Assembly: GCA_002722255.1 (NCBI GenBank)
Contig: PBLD01000010.1
Coordinates: 200,304 to 264,303, forward strand
Reading direction: 5' to 3'
Source: Winogradskyella sp.
GTDB taxonomy: Bacteria > Bacteroidota > Bacteroidia > Flavobacteriales > Flavobacteriaceae
Length of the DNA: 64,000 nucleotides
Shown here piece after piece: positions 54,249 to 62,833 of this stretch (the stretch's first letter is position 1; each line of letters begins with the position of its first letter). A program made the position numbers and the translations under genes. The notes beneath the pieces are model-generated. The model did not search any database, was not told where the DNA came from, and saw only the letters and a program-made list of their open reading frames with translations.

Positions 54249-56756
54249 ATGCCGAAGAATCTAGTTATTGTTGAGTCACCTGCAAAGGCTAAAACCATTG
54301 AAAAATTTTTAGGAAAAGATTATAAAGTTGAGTCTAGTTTTGGACATATTTCAGACTTGCCTTCCAAGGAATTAGGTGTGGATGTCGAAGGAGATTTTGA
54401 GCCTAAGTATAAGGTGTCTAAAGATAAGCGAGATGTCGTAAAAAAATTAAAGGAATTAGCGAAGAAAGCCGAAATGGTTTGGCTGGCAAGTGATGAGGAT
54501 CGTGAGGGAGAAGCTATAGCATGGCATTTGGCAGAGGCATTAGATTTAGATAAAGAAAAGACGAAGCGTATTGTATTTCATGAAATTACAAAAAGCGCGA
54601 TAAAGAAAGCTATTGAGAATCCTCGTGGCATAGATTATAACTTAGTAGATGCTCAGCAAGCAAGACGTGTTTTAGATCGAATTGTTGGTTATGAGTTGTC
54701 TCCGGTTTTATGGAGAAAAGTTAAAGGAGGATTGTCGGCTGGTAGAGTGCAATCTGTATCTGTAAGATTAATTGTAGAACGTGAACGTGATATTCAAAAT
54801 TTTACACCAGAAGCATCTTATAGAGTAGATGCAGAATTTACATCAGAGGACGGTAAATCATTTAAAGCTAAATTACCAAAGAACTTTGGGTCAGAAGAAG
54901 AGGCCTTAGAATTTTTAAACAATAATAAAGGAGCAATATACGAGGTGGCTGACTTGCAAAAAAAGCCAGCAAAAAAATCTCCAGCTGCACCTTTCACAAC
55001 ATCCACATTACAACAGGAAGCATCAAGAAAATTAGGGTTCTCAGTAAGTAGGACAATGAGTAATGCTCAGCGCTTGTATGAGGCTGGTCTTATAACTTAT
55101 ATGAGAACAGATAGTGTTAATTTATCTGATGAAGCTAGAAAAGGAGCAGAAAAAGAAATTATCTCTGCCTATGGTTCAGAATATAGTGAACCAAGAAATT
55201 ATAAAGGAAAATCTAAAGGTGCTCAAGAAGCTCACGAAGCTATAAGACCGACAGATTTTTCTAATCATTCAGTAAATGTAGAACGCGACCAAGCAAGACT
55301 TTACGATTTAATCTGGAAACGCGCCATTGCATCACAGATGAGTGAGGCTAAGCTAGAGCGTACCAATCTAAAAATTCAAATTAACAGTACTAAAAAAGTT
55401 AGTGAGCAATTCTCTGCAAATGGTGAAATCATAACTTTTGATGGATTCTTAAAAGTATATCTAGAAGGAACTGATGATGAAGATGCAGAGCAAGATGGCA
55501 TTTTACCAGATTTAAAAGTAGGTGAGGAGTTGTCTAATAATTACATTACGGCAACACAACGTTTTACAAGGCCACCTTCAAGATTTACAGAAGCATCTTT
55601 AGTTAAGCAATTAGAAGAATTAGGTATTGGGAGACCATCAACATATGCGCCAACAATTTCTACTATTCAAAATAGAAATTACATAGAAAAAGGTACGCAT
55701 GAAGGAGATGAGAGAGCTTACAAGCAATTAGTCTTTTCAAACCAAAATATAGAAGAAAAGAATCTTACAGAGAAAGTAGGTTCTAACAAAGGTAAGTTGG
55801 TGCCAACAGATGTTGGATTTATCGTTACAGACTTCTTGGTAAATCATTTTGAAAGCATATTAGACTATAATTTTACAGCAAGGGTAGAAGAGAGTTTTGA
55901 TGATATAGCTGAAGGTAAGGAAGACTGGAAAGCAATGATGAAAGACTTCTACAAAGGTTTTCATCCTCAGGTTGAAGACGTTCAGGAAAATGCTGAGCGC
56001 GAAACCGGAGAGCGTATTCTTGGTACTGATCCAAAAACAGGGCGTCAAGTAAGTGTGCGTTTAGGTAAGTTTGGGCCAATGGTACAAATTGGTACAGTAG
56101 ACGAAGAAGAAAAACCACAGTTTGCTAGTTTATCTCCAGATCAGCAACTTAATACTATTACCTATGAGGAGGCTATGGATTTGTTTAAGCTTCCAAAAGC
56201 TCTAGGTCATTACAAGGATGATGAAGTAGAGGTTAACAACGGACGTTTTGGACCGTATGTGAGATACGGTAAAAAGTTTGTCTCCTTACCAAAAGGAGTA
56301 GATCCGCTTAGTGTAGAGTTAGATGAAGCTATTGTATATATAAAGGAGAAGGAGAAAGCTGATGCTCCAATATACATTTATCAAGATTTAGAAGTCACTA
56401 AAGGAAAAGGGCGTTTTGGACCATTTATTAAATGGAACAATATGTTTATAAATGTGAATAAAAAATACGATTGGGACAATTTATCTGAAGAAGACATTGT
56501 AACTTTGATCGAAGAGAAAATCCAAAAAGAAAAGGATAAGCTTATTCATGTTTGGGAAGATGAAGGGATTAGAGTGGAAAAAGCACGTTGGGGAAGACAC
56601 AACGTTATAAAAGGTAAGCAGAAAGTAGAGTTAGCAAAAACTGTAGATGTTTCTGATATGACCTTGGAGGAAGCTAAAGCTATTCTGGAGAAAAATGCCC
56701 CAAAAAAGAAAACAAGAAAAACTACAAAGAAGAAAACGACCACCAAAAAGAAGTAA
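54249..56756 (+). CDS. topA: DNA topoisomerase I (type IA)
   Basis: The 835-aa protein relaxes negatively supercoiled DNA. The TOPRIM domain shows IVESPAKAKTIEKFLG and WLASDEDREGEAIAWHL (DxDxE metal site); the catalytic Tyr is in GLITYMRTDSVNLS; GIGRPSTYAPTI is also conserved. Instead of Cys4 zinc fingers the C terminus has four Gly-Arg-Phe-Gly repeats (LGKFGPMVQIG, NNGRFGPYVRYG, GKGRFGPFIKW, KARWGRHNVIKG) and a Lys/Thr-rich tail (TRKTTKKKTTTKKK), as in many Bacteroidota enzymes. The arginase-family gene follows after 6 bases. Confidence 0.97.
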   Translation: MPKNLVIVESPAKAKTIEKFLGKDYKVESSFGHISDLPSKELGVDVEGDFEPKYKVSKDKRDVVKKLKELAKKAEMVWLASDEDREGEAIAWHLAEALDLDKEKTKRIVFHEITKSAIKKAIENPRGIDYNLVDAQQARRVLDRIVGYELSPVLWRKVKGGLSAGRVQSVSVRLIVERERDIQNFTPEASYRVDAEFTSEDGKSFKAKLPKNFGSEEEALEFLNNNKGAIYEVADLQKKPAKKSPAAPFTTSTLQQEASRKLGFSVSRTMSNAQRLYEAGLITYMRTDSVNLSDEARKGAEKEIISAYGSEYSEPRNYKGKSKGAQEAHEAIRPTDFSNHSVNVERDQARLYDLIWKRAIASQMSEAKLERTNLKIQINSTKKVSEQFSANGEIITFDGFLKVYLEGTDDEDAEQDGILPDLKVGEELSNNYITATQRFTRPPSRFTEASLVKQLEELGIGRPSTYAPTISTIQNRNYIEKGTHEGDERAYKQLVFSNQNIEEKNLTEKVGSNKGKLVPTDVGFIVTDFLVNHFESILDYNFTARVEESFDDIAEGKEDWKAMMKDFYKGFHPQVEDVQENAERETGERILGTDPKTGRQVSVRLGKFGPMVQIGTVDEEEKPQFASLSPDQQLNTITYEEAMDLFKLPKALGHYKDDEVEVNNGRFGPYVRYGKKFVSLPKGVDPLSVELDEAIVYIKEKEKADAPIYIYQDLEVTKGKGRFGPFIKWNNMFINVNKKYDWDNLSEEDIVTLIEEKIQKEKDKLIHVWEDEGIRVEKARWGRHNVIKGKQKVELAKTVDVSDMTLEEAKAILEKNAPKKKTRKTTKKKTTTKKK

Positions 56757-56762
56757 TACTTT

Positions 56763-57929
56763 ATGAATTTTAATTTTCTAACGCCTGTTTCAGATGCGGT
56801 TTTAGCTCACTCAGAACTATTAGCGCAGCAAGCGCTAGGAAAAAAAATCAAAATTCACTCGAAGCAAAATGGTATCCCAGATTTAGATGATGTTCAATTA
56901 GCAATCATAGGAGTTCTAGAAAATAGAAATGATGTTAACTATATAGGTGTTGATATTAATTTCGATGCTGTTAGGAAAACACTTTATACACTATTCCCAG
57001 GAAATTGGAGTACAACGATTGCAGATCTTGGTGATATATTACCAGGCGAATCTGTAGAAGACACCTACTTTGCTATTCGCACTGCTATCAATGTCTTGGT
57101 GGAAAAAAACATTATTCCAATAATATTAGGTGGAAGTCAAGATTTAACCTACGCCAATTATCGTGCATATGATGATTTGATGCCAATGGTTAATATTGTC
57201 AATGTAGATACCAACTTCGATTTAGGAGATGCTAATCTACCAATCAAGAATAATAGTTATGTGGGGAAGATCATTGTAGAAGAGCCTTATAATCTTTTTA
57301 ATTATTCAGCGATAGGCTATCAAACGTATTTTAATTCTCAAGAAGAGATAGATCTTATGGAGAAGCTCTATTTTGAGTCGTATCGTTTAGGTGAGATATC
57401 TGCAGATATACATAAAGTAGAGCCGTTATTAAGAGACGCTCATATAGTTTCTATTGATTTAAAATCCATAAGAGCTGCTGAGGTAAGTGATAGTATAAAA
57501 TATTCACCTAATGGATTTTCTGGAAAAGAAATTTGTGCCATTACAAGATATGCTGGGATAAGCAATAAAGTGTCTTCATTTGGGATTTATGAATATAGTA
57601 ATTCTAAAAATGATTCAGCTTCTTCTATGTTAATTGCTCAAATGATATGGTATTTCGTAGAAGGGGTAAATTGTAGGGTGAAAGATGACAGTTTTAACAA
57701 TGAAAATGAGTTTCAAAAGTATAATGTGTTAGTAGAAGATGACGAACTCATATTTTATAAAAGTTTAAAAACAGGCCGTTGGTGGATAGAAATTCCTTTT
57801 TTACCAGATGTTAATAATAAATTAAAAAAGCACACGTTATTACCATGCATGCATGCCGATTATGTACTTGCTACTCAAGGTGAAATACCTGAACGTTGGT
57901 ATAAAGCCTATAGGAAGAACAGCTTTTAA
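56763..57929 (+). CDS. Degenerate arginase/formimidoylglutamase-family protein beside gldKLMN
   Basis: The 388-aa protein has the ureohydrolase fold but altered metal sites. The GGxHS/D motif is GGSQD (Gln126 in place of His), the DAHxD motif is DTNFD (Asn151 in place of His, Asp149 and Asp153 kept), and the SxDxD motif is SIDLKSIRAAE (Asp232 kept, second Asp replaced by Lys234). It therefore may not bind two Mn ions or hydrolyse guanidino substrates. The family name usually given is formimidoylglutamase. It lies between topA (6 bases) and gldK (160 bases), so a structural or regulatory role in gliding/T9SS is possible. Confidence 0.8.
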   Translation: MNFNFLTPVSDAVLAHSELLAQQALGKKIKIHSKQNGIPDLDDVQLAIIGVLENRNDVNYIGVDINFDAVRKTLYTLFPGNWSTTIADLGDILPGESVEDTYFAIRTAINVLVEKNIIPIILGGSQDLTYANYRAYDDLMPMVNIVNVDTNFDLGDANLPIKNNSYVGKIIVEEPYNLFNYSAIGYQTYFNSQEEIDLMEKLYFESYRLGEISADIHKVEPLLRDAHIVSIDLKSIRAAEVSDSIKYSPNGFSGKEICAITRYAGISNKVSSFGIYEYSNSKNDSASSMLIAQMIWYFVEGVNCRVKDDSFNNENEFQKYNVLVEDDELIFYKSLKTGRWWIEIPFLPDVNNKLKKHTLLPCMHADYVLATQGEIPERWYKAYRKNSF

Positions 57930-58016
57930 AAAGAACACTTAGTCGATAATTTAACATTTAAGATATCGACGAAATGCATTTTTTAAGGATGAAATGCAAA
58001 AAAAAATTGAAAAAAG

Positions 58017-58047
58017 TTGTTTTTTAGAAAATATATAAATATGTTTA
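58017..58047 (+). promoter_or_regulatory. Probable gldK promoter
   Basis: TTG at 58017-58019 is followed after 20 bases by TATGTTTA (one mismatch to TAnnTTTG). A perfect CCTTAA/TTAAGG palindrome (58051-58064) lies in the leader, 25 bases before the gldK ATG. A direct repeat GAAATGCA occurs at 57971-57978 and 57991-57998. Confidence 0.45.
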
Positions 58048-58089
58048 CGACCTTAAAATTAAGGACGACTAATTTAACCTCGAGTTACT

Positions 58090-59442
58090 ATGAATATTAA
58101 GAGATTTATTTTACTTACCGCTGTATTGGTTTTGGTTGCCAGTTGTAATTCTGGAGACCGCGGACAATTAGTAGGTGTTAAAGGTAAAAAATGGCACCCA
58201 GAGAAACCTTATGGTATGACTTTAGTACCTGGTGGTGCTTTCATTATGGGTAAATCAGACGATGATATCGCTGGTGTAAAAGATGCTCCTACAAAAACGG
58301 CTACTGTACGTGCATTTTACATGGACGAAACTGAGATTACAAATAGTGAGTACAGACAGTTTGTGTATTGGGTAAGAGATTCTATTCTTAGACTTAATTT
58401 GGCTGAAATGGCTGACTTAGAAGGTAAAACTCCAGGAAATGGTGACATAGGTGAGTTTGCTTATTTAGATGCAAATCCAGAAGAGTTAAATGCTTACGAA
58501 AGTTATATGCAGAATACCTATGGTAATGAGCAAAGAAAGATTAATCGCGATGCGGAATTATATTTCGCTACAGATGATTATCCAGATGAGCTTTATGCAG
58601 AGGTTATGGACGGTATGTATTTGCCATTAGAAGAGTCTTATAACGGACAGCGCACTTGGGATGTGAAGCAATTCAAATTTCAGTACACCTATATGGATAT
58701 TGCTAAGGCTGCAAAAGATAGAAGTCTTAAACGTTCAGAAGTTATTCAGCAAGAAGAGGTAGAGATTTATCCAGATACTACAGCTTGGATTAGAGACTTT
58801 GCTTACTCATATAATGAGCCAATGCACAATGATTATTTTTGGCATGATGCTTATGGTGATTACCCAGTAGTAGGTGTATCTTGGAAACAAGCTCAGGCAT
58901 TCTGTCAGTGGAGAACATTATATCATAACGGTTACCAAAGAAGTAAAGGAAAGCAACCAGTAAATTCATATAGATTACCATCAGAAGCTGAGTGGGAATA
59001 CGCTGCTCGTGGTGGCTTGCAAGGTGCTTCTTATCCTTGGGGTGGACCTTACACTAAGAATGACAGAGGTTGCTTTATGGCAAACTTTAAACCTTTAAGA
59101 GGTGATTATGCAGCAGATCAGGCTTTATATACTGTAGAAGCTGATGCTTATGATCCAAATGATTTCAACTTATATAATATGGCAGGTAATGTTTCAGAAT
59201 GGGTAAACGGTTCTTATGATCCTGCTTCTTATGAATTCTCGTCTACAATCAATCCAAATGTTAATGATCCTGAAAACTCTCGTAAAGTTGTTAGAGGTGG
59301 TTCTTGGAAAGATGTTGCTTACTTCCTACAAGTAAGTTCTAGAGATTATGAGTATGCAGACTCAGCAAGAAGTTACATTGGTTTCAGAACTGTACAAGAC
59401 TATATGGGAACTGAAGTAACTAAAAACGCAGCAACTAACTAA
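58090..59442 (+). CDS. gldK: Gliding motility/T9SS lipoprotein GldK
   Basis: The 450-aa protein has a lipoprotein signal (FILLTAVLVLVASC, lipid Cys near 19). It has a formylglycine-generating-enzyme/SUMF-like fold: GMTLVPGGAFIMGKSDDD, MDETEITNSEYRQFVYW, DYPVVGVSWKQAQAFCQWR, YRLPSEAEWEYAARGG, NMAGNVSEWVNGSYD and VRGGSWKD. GldK forms the periplasmic ring with GldN in the T9SS, at the outer-membrane side. It heads the gldKLMN operon. Confidence 0.97.
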   Translation: MNIKRFILLTAVLVLVASCNSGDRGQLVGVKGKKWHPEKPYGMTLVPGGAFIMGKSDDDIAGVKDAPTKTATVRAFYMDETEITNSEYRQFVYWVRDSILRLNLAEMADLEGKTPGNGDIGEFAYLDANPEELNAYESYMQNTYGNEQRKINRDAELYFATDDYPDELYAEVMDGMYLPLEESYNGQRTWDVKQFKFQYTYMDIAKAAKDRSLKRSEVIQQEEVEIYPDTTAWIRDFAYSYNEPMHNDYFWHDAYGDYPVVGVSWKQAQAFCQWRTLYHNGYQRSKGKQPVNSYRLPSEAEWEYAARGGLQGASYPWGGPYTKNDRGCFMANFKPLRGDYAADQALYTVEADAYDPNDFNLYNMAGNVSEWVNGSYDPASYEFSSTINPNVNDPENSRKVVRGGSWKDVAYFLQVSSRDYEYADSARSYIGFRTVQDYMGTEVTKNAATN

Positions 59443-59480
59443 ACAAACTTAAAACAATAACCCAAATTAAATTAACCTAC

Positions 59481-59505
59481 TTAAGTTATCATCCATTTAA
59501 CTTAA
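59481..59505 (+). repeat. Hairpin between gldK and gldL
   Basis: TTAAGTT pairs with AACTTAA (7 bp) around an 11-base loop in the 87-base gap. There is no T-tract after it, so it may affect relative expression or mRNA stability rather than termination. Confidence 0.35.
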
Positions 59506-59529
59506 ACTAAAAAACTAAACAAACAAATT

Positions 59530-60165
59530 ATGGCACAGAAAGGTAAAATCACAGTAACAAACATGGTCTACGGATTAGGAGCAGCAATCGTAATTGTTGG
59601 AGCATTATTCAAAATCCAGCACTGGCCTTACGGTTCTCTAATCTTAGCAATAGGTATGGTTGTTGAAGCATTTGTATTTGCTTACTCAGCGTTTGAAAGA
59701 CAACAATCAGACTTAGATTGGTCGTTAGTATATCCAGAATTAGCAGGTGGTCAGTCTACAGGCAAAAAAGCTAAAAAAGAAGAGCCAAAAGATGCTGAAG
59801 GATTATTATCTAAAAAATTAGATAACTTATTAAAAGAAGCTAAAATTGATGGTGAATTAATGGCAAGCTTAGGTAACAGCATTAAAAACTTTGAAGGTGC
59901 AGCTAAAGGTATCAGCCCAACAGTTGATTCTATGGCAGCTCAAAAGAAATATAGCGAAGAAATGTCTTTAGCAGCAGCTCAGATGGAATCTTTAAATAGC
60001 CTTTACAAAGTACAAATGGAAAGTGCAAATCGTCAGGCAGCAATCAATGAAGAGGCTGTAGAAAATGCACAGAAATTAAAAGAGCAAATGGCTTCTTTAG
60101 CATCAAACCTTTCATCACTAAATGGTGTATATGGTGGAATGTTATCTGCTATGAACAAAAACTAA
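59530..60165 (+). CDS. gldL: Gliding motility/T9SS motor protein GldL
   Basis: The 211-aa protein has two N-terminal transmembrane helices: about 12-29 (YGLGAAIVIVGALFKIQHW) and about 34-53 (LILAIGMVVEAFVFAYSAF). GldL is the proton-channel part of the rotary motor with GldM; the membrane Glu in the second helix (VVEAF) is the expected channel residue. The rest is a long helical cytosolic domain (LDNLLKEAKIDGELMASLG, AAQMESLNSLYKVQMESANRQA). Confidence 0.97.
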   Translation: MAQKGKITVTNMVYGLGAAIVIVGALFKIQHWPYGSLILAIGMVVEAFVFAYSAFERQQSDLDWSLVYPELAGGQSTGKKAKKEEPKDAEGLLSKKLDNLLKEAKIDGELMASLGNSIKNFEGAAKGISPTVDSMAAQKKYSEEMSLAAAQMESLNSLYKVQMESANRQAAINEEAVENAQKLKEQMASLASNLSSLNGVYGGMLSAMNKN

Positions 60166-60215
60166 TTAGTTTTTATAAACAATTTAATTAATTAACATTT
60201 AAAAACTAATTTACA

Positions 60216-61802
60216 ATGGCAGGAGGAAAATTATCTGCAAGACAGAAAATGATTAACTTAATGTACTTGGTGTTTATTTCAATGATTGCAATGACAACGA
60301 GTAAGGAGATATTATCTGCTTTCAGTTTATTTAATACAAAATTTGAAAACGCAAATGAGTTAGCTGTTGCTTCAAACACTACTCTTTTGAAAGGCTTAGA
60401 AAAACAAGCTAGTGAAAAACCAAAGGATTTTGGTGTTGCTTATAACAATGCGCAAAAAGTAAGTTCTATTTCTAATGAATTTTTTACTTATTTAGAGTCA
60501 CAAAAATCAATGATTTTAAATAAAGGAAACTATGCTGAAAAGTTCAAAGAAGAAGGTGGATTACCAGCAGAGGAAATGGACAAAGGAGATGCTCTAGATG
60601 AATTTTGGTTTACAGGAGATCGTCTAACAAAAGAAGGTCAGGCATTTGTTGATAGAATTAACAAATATAAAGCAGACATCAATGAAGTATTAGGAGACGA
60701 TGTGGCTTACAACCCAGCAAAGGAGATTTTAGAGCGTCGTTTTAGTACTGCAGAAGTAACTAATAAAGATGGGAAAAAACAAAGCTGGTTAGATTATAAC
60801 TTTCAAGGATTTCCAGCTGTAGCATCTTATACCAAGTTAACTGCAATGCAGAATGATATTAAAGCAACTGAAGCTAACCTTTATAATGTATTCTTAGGAA
60901 ATACTGTTGATGAAGCAACGTCTTTAAAAAACTATACTGCAATCGTTATACCAGACAAGAATGCATTTTTTGCAGGTGAGAAGTTCACAGGTTCTGTAGT
61001 TTTAGGTAAGTACGCTAACGTAACACCAACAAAATTAAAAGTTGGAGATACTGATTTAGATATGAACAGAGAAGGAGCTATTGATTCTACTGGAGCAGCA
61101 AGAATAGAGTTCACAGTAGGTAATGTTGGTGAGCATGATATTAACGGACAATTCACGTTTTTAGAAAAAGGGCAGGAGTTACCGATTGATTTTAGTGGTA
61201 AGTACGTTGTTGTACCCAGACCTAATTCAGCAACTATATCAGCTGATAAGATGAATGTTGTTTATCGTGGTGTTGCTAATCCAATGACTATTTCTTTTGC
61301 AGGTATAGCAGACAATAAAGTATCTGCTTCTGGTGCTGGTTTATCTAGAGCATCAGGTCAAGGTAAATATGTAATGAATCCTGGTACGGGGAAAGAAGTA
61401 ACCATTAATGTTACGGGTACTCTAGATGATGGTTCAAGAGTAAGCGACCGTAAAACATTTAGAATAAAAGATATTCCTGCACCAACAGGTGTAATAGCTG
61501 GTCAAACAGGTGTAGTAAAGTTGCCTAAGCGTAACGTTGAGATAGGTACTGTTGCGGCAAAATTAGATGATTTTGTTTTCGATTTACCAATCCAAGTTAC
61601 ATCTTTTAAAATTAGAGTGCCAGGTCAACCTACGATTAGTGTATCAGGTACAAAAATGAATGCACAAGCAAAGGCTGCAATCAAAAAGGCTAGAAGAGGA
61701 GACAATATTACAATTTTTGATATTAGAGCAAAAATTCAAGGAAACTCAAAATACAATCTTAAAAACGTTTCACCTGTAATTGTAGAAGTTACAAGTAACT
61801 AA
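60216..61802 (+). CDS. gldM: Gliding motility/T9SS motor protein GldM
   Basis: The 528-aa protein has one N-terminal transmembrane helix (LMYLVFISMIAMTTSKEIL, about 14-32) with the family-typical ending, then a large periplasmic part of four domains, ending DIRAKIQGNSKYNLKNVSPVIVEV. It pairs with GldL to transmit proton-motive force to the GldK/GldN ring. It is 50 bases after gldL and 61 bases before gldN. Confidence 0.97.
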   Translation: MAGGKLSARQKMINLMYLVFISMIAMTTSKEILSAFSLFNTKFENANELAVASNTTLLKGLEKQASEKPKDFGVAYNNAQKVSSISNEFFTYLESQKSMILNKGNYAEKFKEEGGLPAEEMDKGDALDEFWFTGDRLTKEGQAFVDRINKYKADINEVLGDDVAYNPAKEILERRFSTAEVTNKDGKKQSWLDYNFQGFPAVASYTKLTAMQNDIKATEANLYNVFLGNTVDEATSLKNYTAIVIPDKNAFFAGEKFTGSVVLGKYANVTPTKLKVGDTDLDMNREGAIDSTGAARIEFTVGNVGEHDINGQFTFLEKGQELPIDFSGKYVVVPRPNSATISADKMNVVYRGVANPMTISFAGIADNKVSASGAGLSRASGQGKYVMNPGTGKEVTINVTGTLDDGSRVSDRKTFRIKDIPAPTGVIAGQTGVVKLPKRNVEIGTVAAKLDDFVFDLPIQVTSFKIRVPGQPTISVSGTKMNAQAKAAIKKARRGDNITIFDIRAKIQGNSKYNLKNVSPVIVEVTSN

Positions 61803-61863
61803 TTAATTCAATAATTAACAGTTACAAACGTTAAAAATAAAGAAACCCAAATTAATTAATAAG

Positions 61864-62772
61864 ATGGAAATTAAAAGGTTTATATACACAGGTTTAGTAG
61901 CATTAGTCGCAAACAGTGCTTTTTCGCAGGCTAATATTCTAAATGCAAAAATACCTGAAGAAATAGGTATGAAAACAGAAGCAGAATTGCTTTTAGACAA
62001 CGATAAGCCATTAGAATACGGTTATGTAGGAGATAGAGACATCTTATACTCAAAAATGACTTGGGAGAAAGTTGTATTAGATGAACGTGTTAATTTTCCA
62101 CTTTACTTCCCGGTTGAGGGTAATTTAGGTGATGATCGTAAATCTTTATACAAGGTTTTGATGGAAAATATTGAAAGCGGAATGATTTCTAAGATATACG
62201 GTGATTCGTATTTCACGGAAGAGCGTACGCTGAAAGATATTGAGGCTGCTTTAAAAATGAGAAAAATCACTGATCCAGGTTATGATTACATGAATGAAAA
62301 TGGGGTGGGTGAAGACGAAGTACCAGAAGAGTTTGTGATAGAAAGAAATATAGAACCTGCTGATATTAGTTCTTATTTAATCAAAGGCCTTTGGTATTTT
62401 GATAAACGTCAAGGTGAATTAAAATATAGAATTCTGGGTATAGCACCTGCGGCACCAGATGTTAACTTTATTGATTCTGAAGACGAAGCTCAGAAAGAGC
62501 CAATACCTATGTTTTGGGTCTTTTATCCAGAAGTAAGGGACATTTTGCACGAAGCTAAAGCTTTTAACAACGATAACAGTGCGTCACCAATTTCTTTTGA
62601 TCATTTACTTAATAGCCGTCGTTTTCATGGAATTATTTATAAAGAAGATAACGTTTATGGTGACAGAGAAGTAAAGGAGTACGTTGCAGAAAATGCGCTT
62701 ATGCAATTATTAGAATCTGAGCGTATCAAAGATAAGATCAGAGATTTTGAACAAGATATGTGGAGTTACTAA
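61864..62772 (+). CDS. gldN: Gliding motility/T9SS protein GldN
   Basis: The 302-aa protein has a signal peptide (FIYTGLVALVANSAFSQA). The family core includes DDRKSLYKVLMENIESG, IYGDSYFTEERTLKDIEAAL, YLIKGLWYFDKRQGELKYRILGIAP, PMFWVFYPEVRDILHEAKAFN and DHLLNSRRFHGIIYKEDN. GldN forms the periplasmic ring with GldK. A perfect terminator follows at once. Confidence 0.97.
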   Translation: MEIKRFIYTGLVALVANSAFSQANILNAKIPEEIGMKTEAELLLDNDKPLEYGYVGDRDILYSKMTWEKVVLDERVNFPLYFPVEGNLGDDRKSLYKVLMENIESGMISKIYGDSYFTEERTLKDIEAALKMRKITDPGYDYMNENGVGEDEVPEEFVIERNIEPADISSYLIKGLWYFDKRQGELKYRILGIAPAAPDVNFIDSEDEAQKEPIPMFWVFYPEVRDILHEAKAFNNDNSASPISFDHLLNSRRFHGIIYKEDNVYGDREVKEYVAENALMQLLESERIKDKIRDFEQDMWSY

Positions 62773-62793
62773 TAACTCTCAAAATGTAAAAGT

Positions 62794-62825
62794 AAACGCT
62801 CACTTTAAAGTGGGCGTTTTTTATT
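62794..62825 (+). terminator. Terminator of the gldKLMN operon
   Basis: AAACGCTCACTTT pairs with AAAGTGGGCGTTT (13 bp with one T/G) and is followed by TTTTATTTTT. The T-tract merges into the -7 element of the next gene. Confidence 0.85.
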
Positions 62826-62829
62826 TTTG
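62822..62829 (+). promoter_or_regulatory. -7 element of the FAD oxidoreductase gene
   Basis: TATTTTTG matches TAnnTTTG and ends 4 bases before the first ATG of MMK. The gldN terminator directly abuts it. The leader is therefore very short. Confidence 0.45.
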
Positions 62830-62833
62830 TACA

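Noticed and set aside
56546..56746. Minus-strand frame rich in Val/Phe opposite the end of topA
   Set aside because: It is the antisense of the Lys/Thr-rich topA tail.
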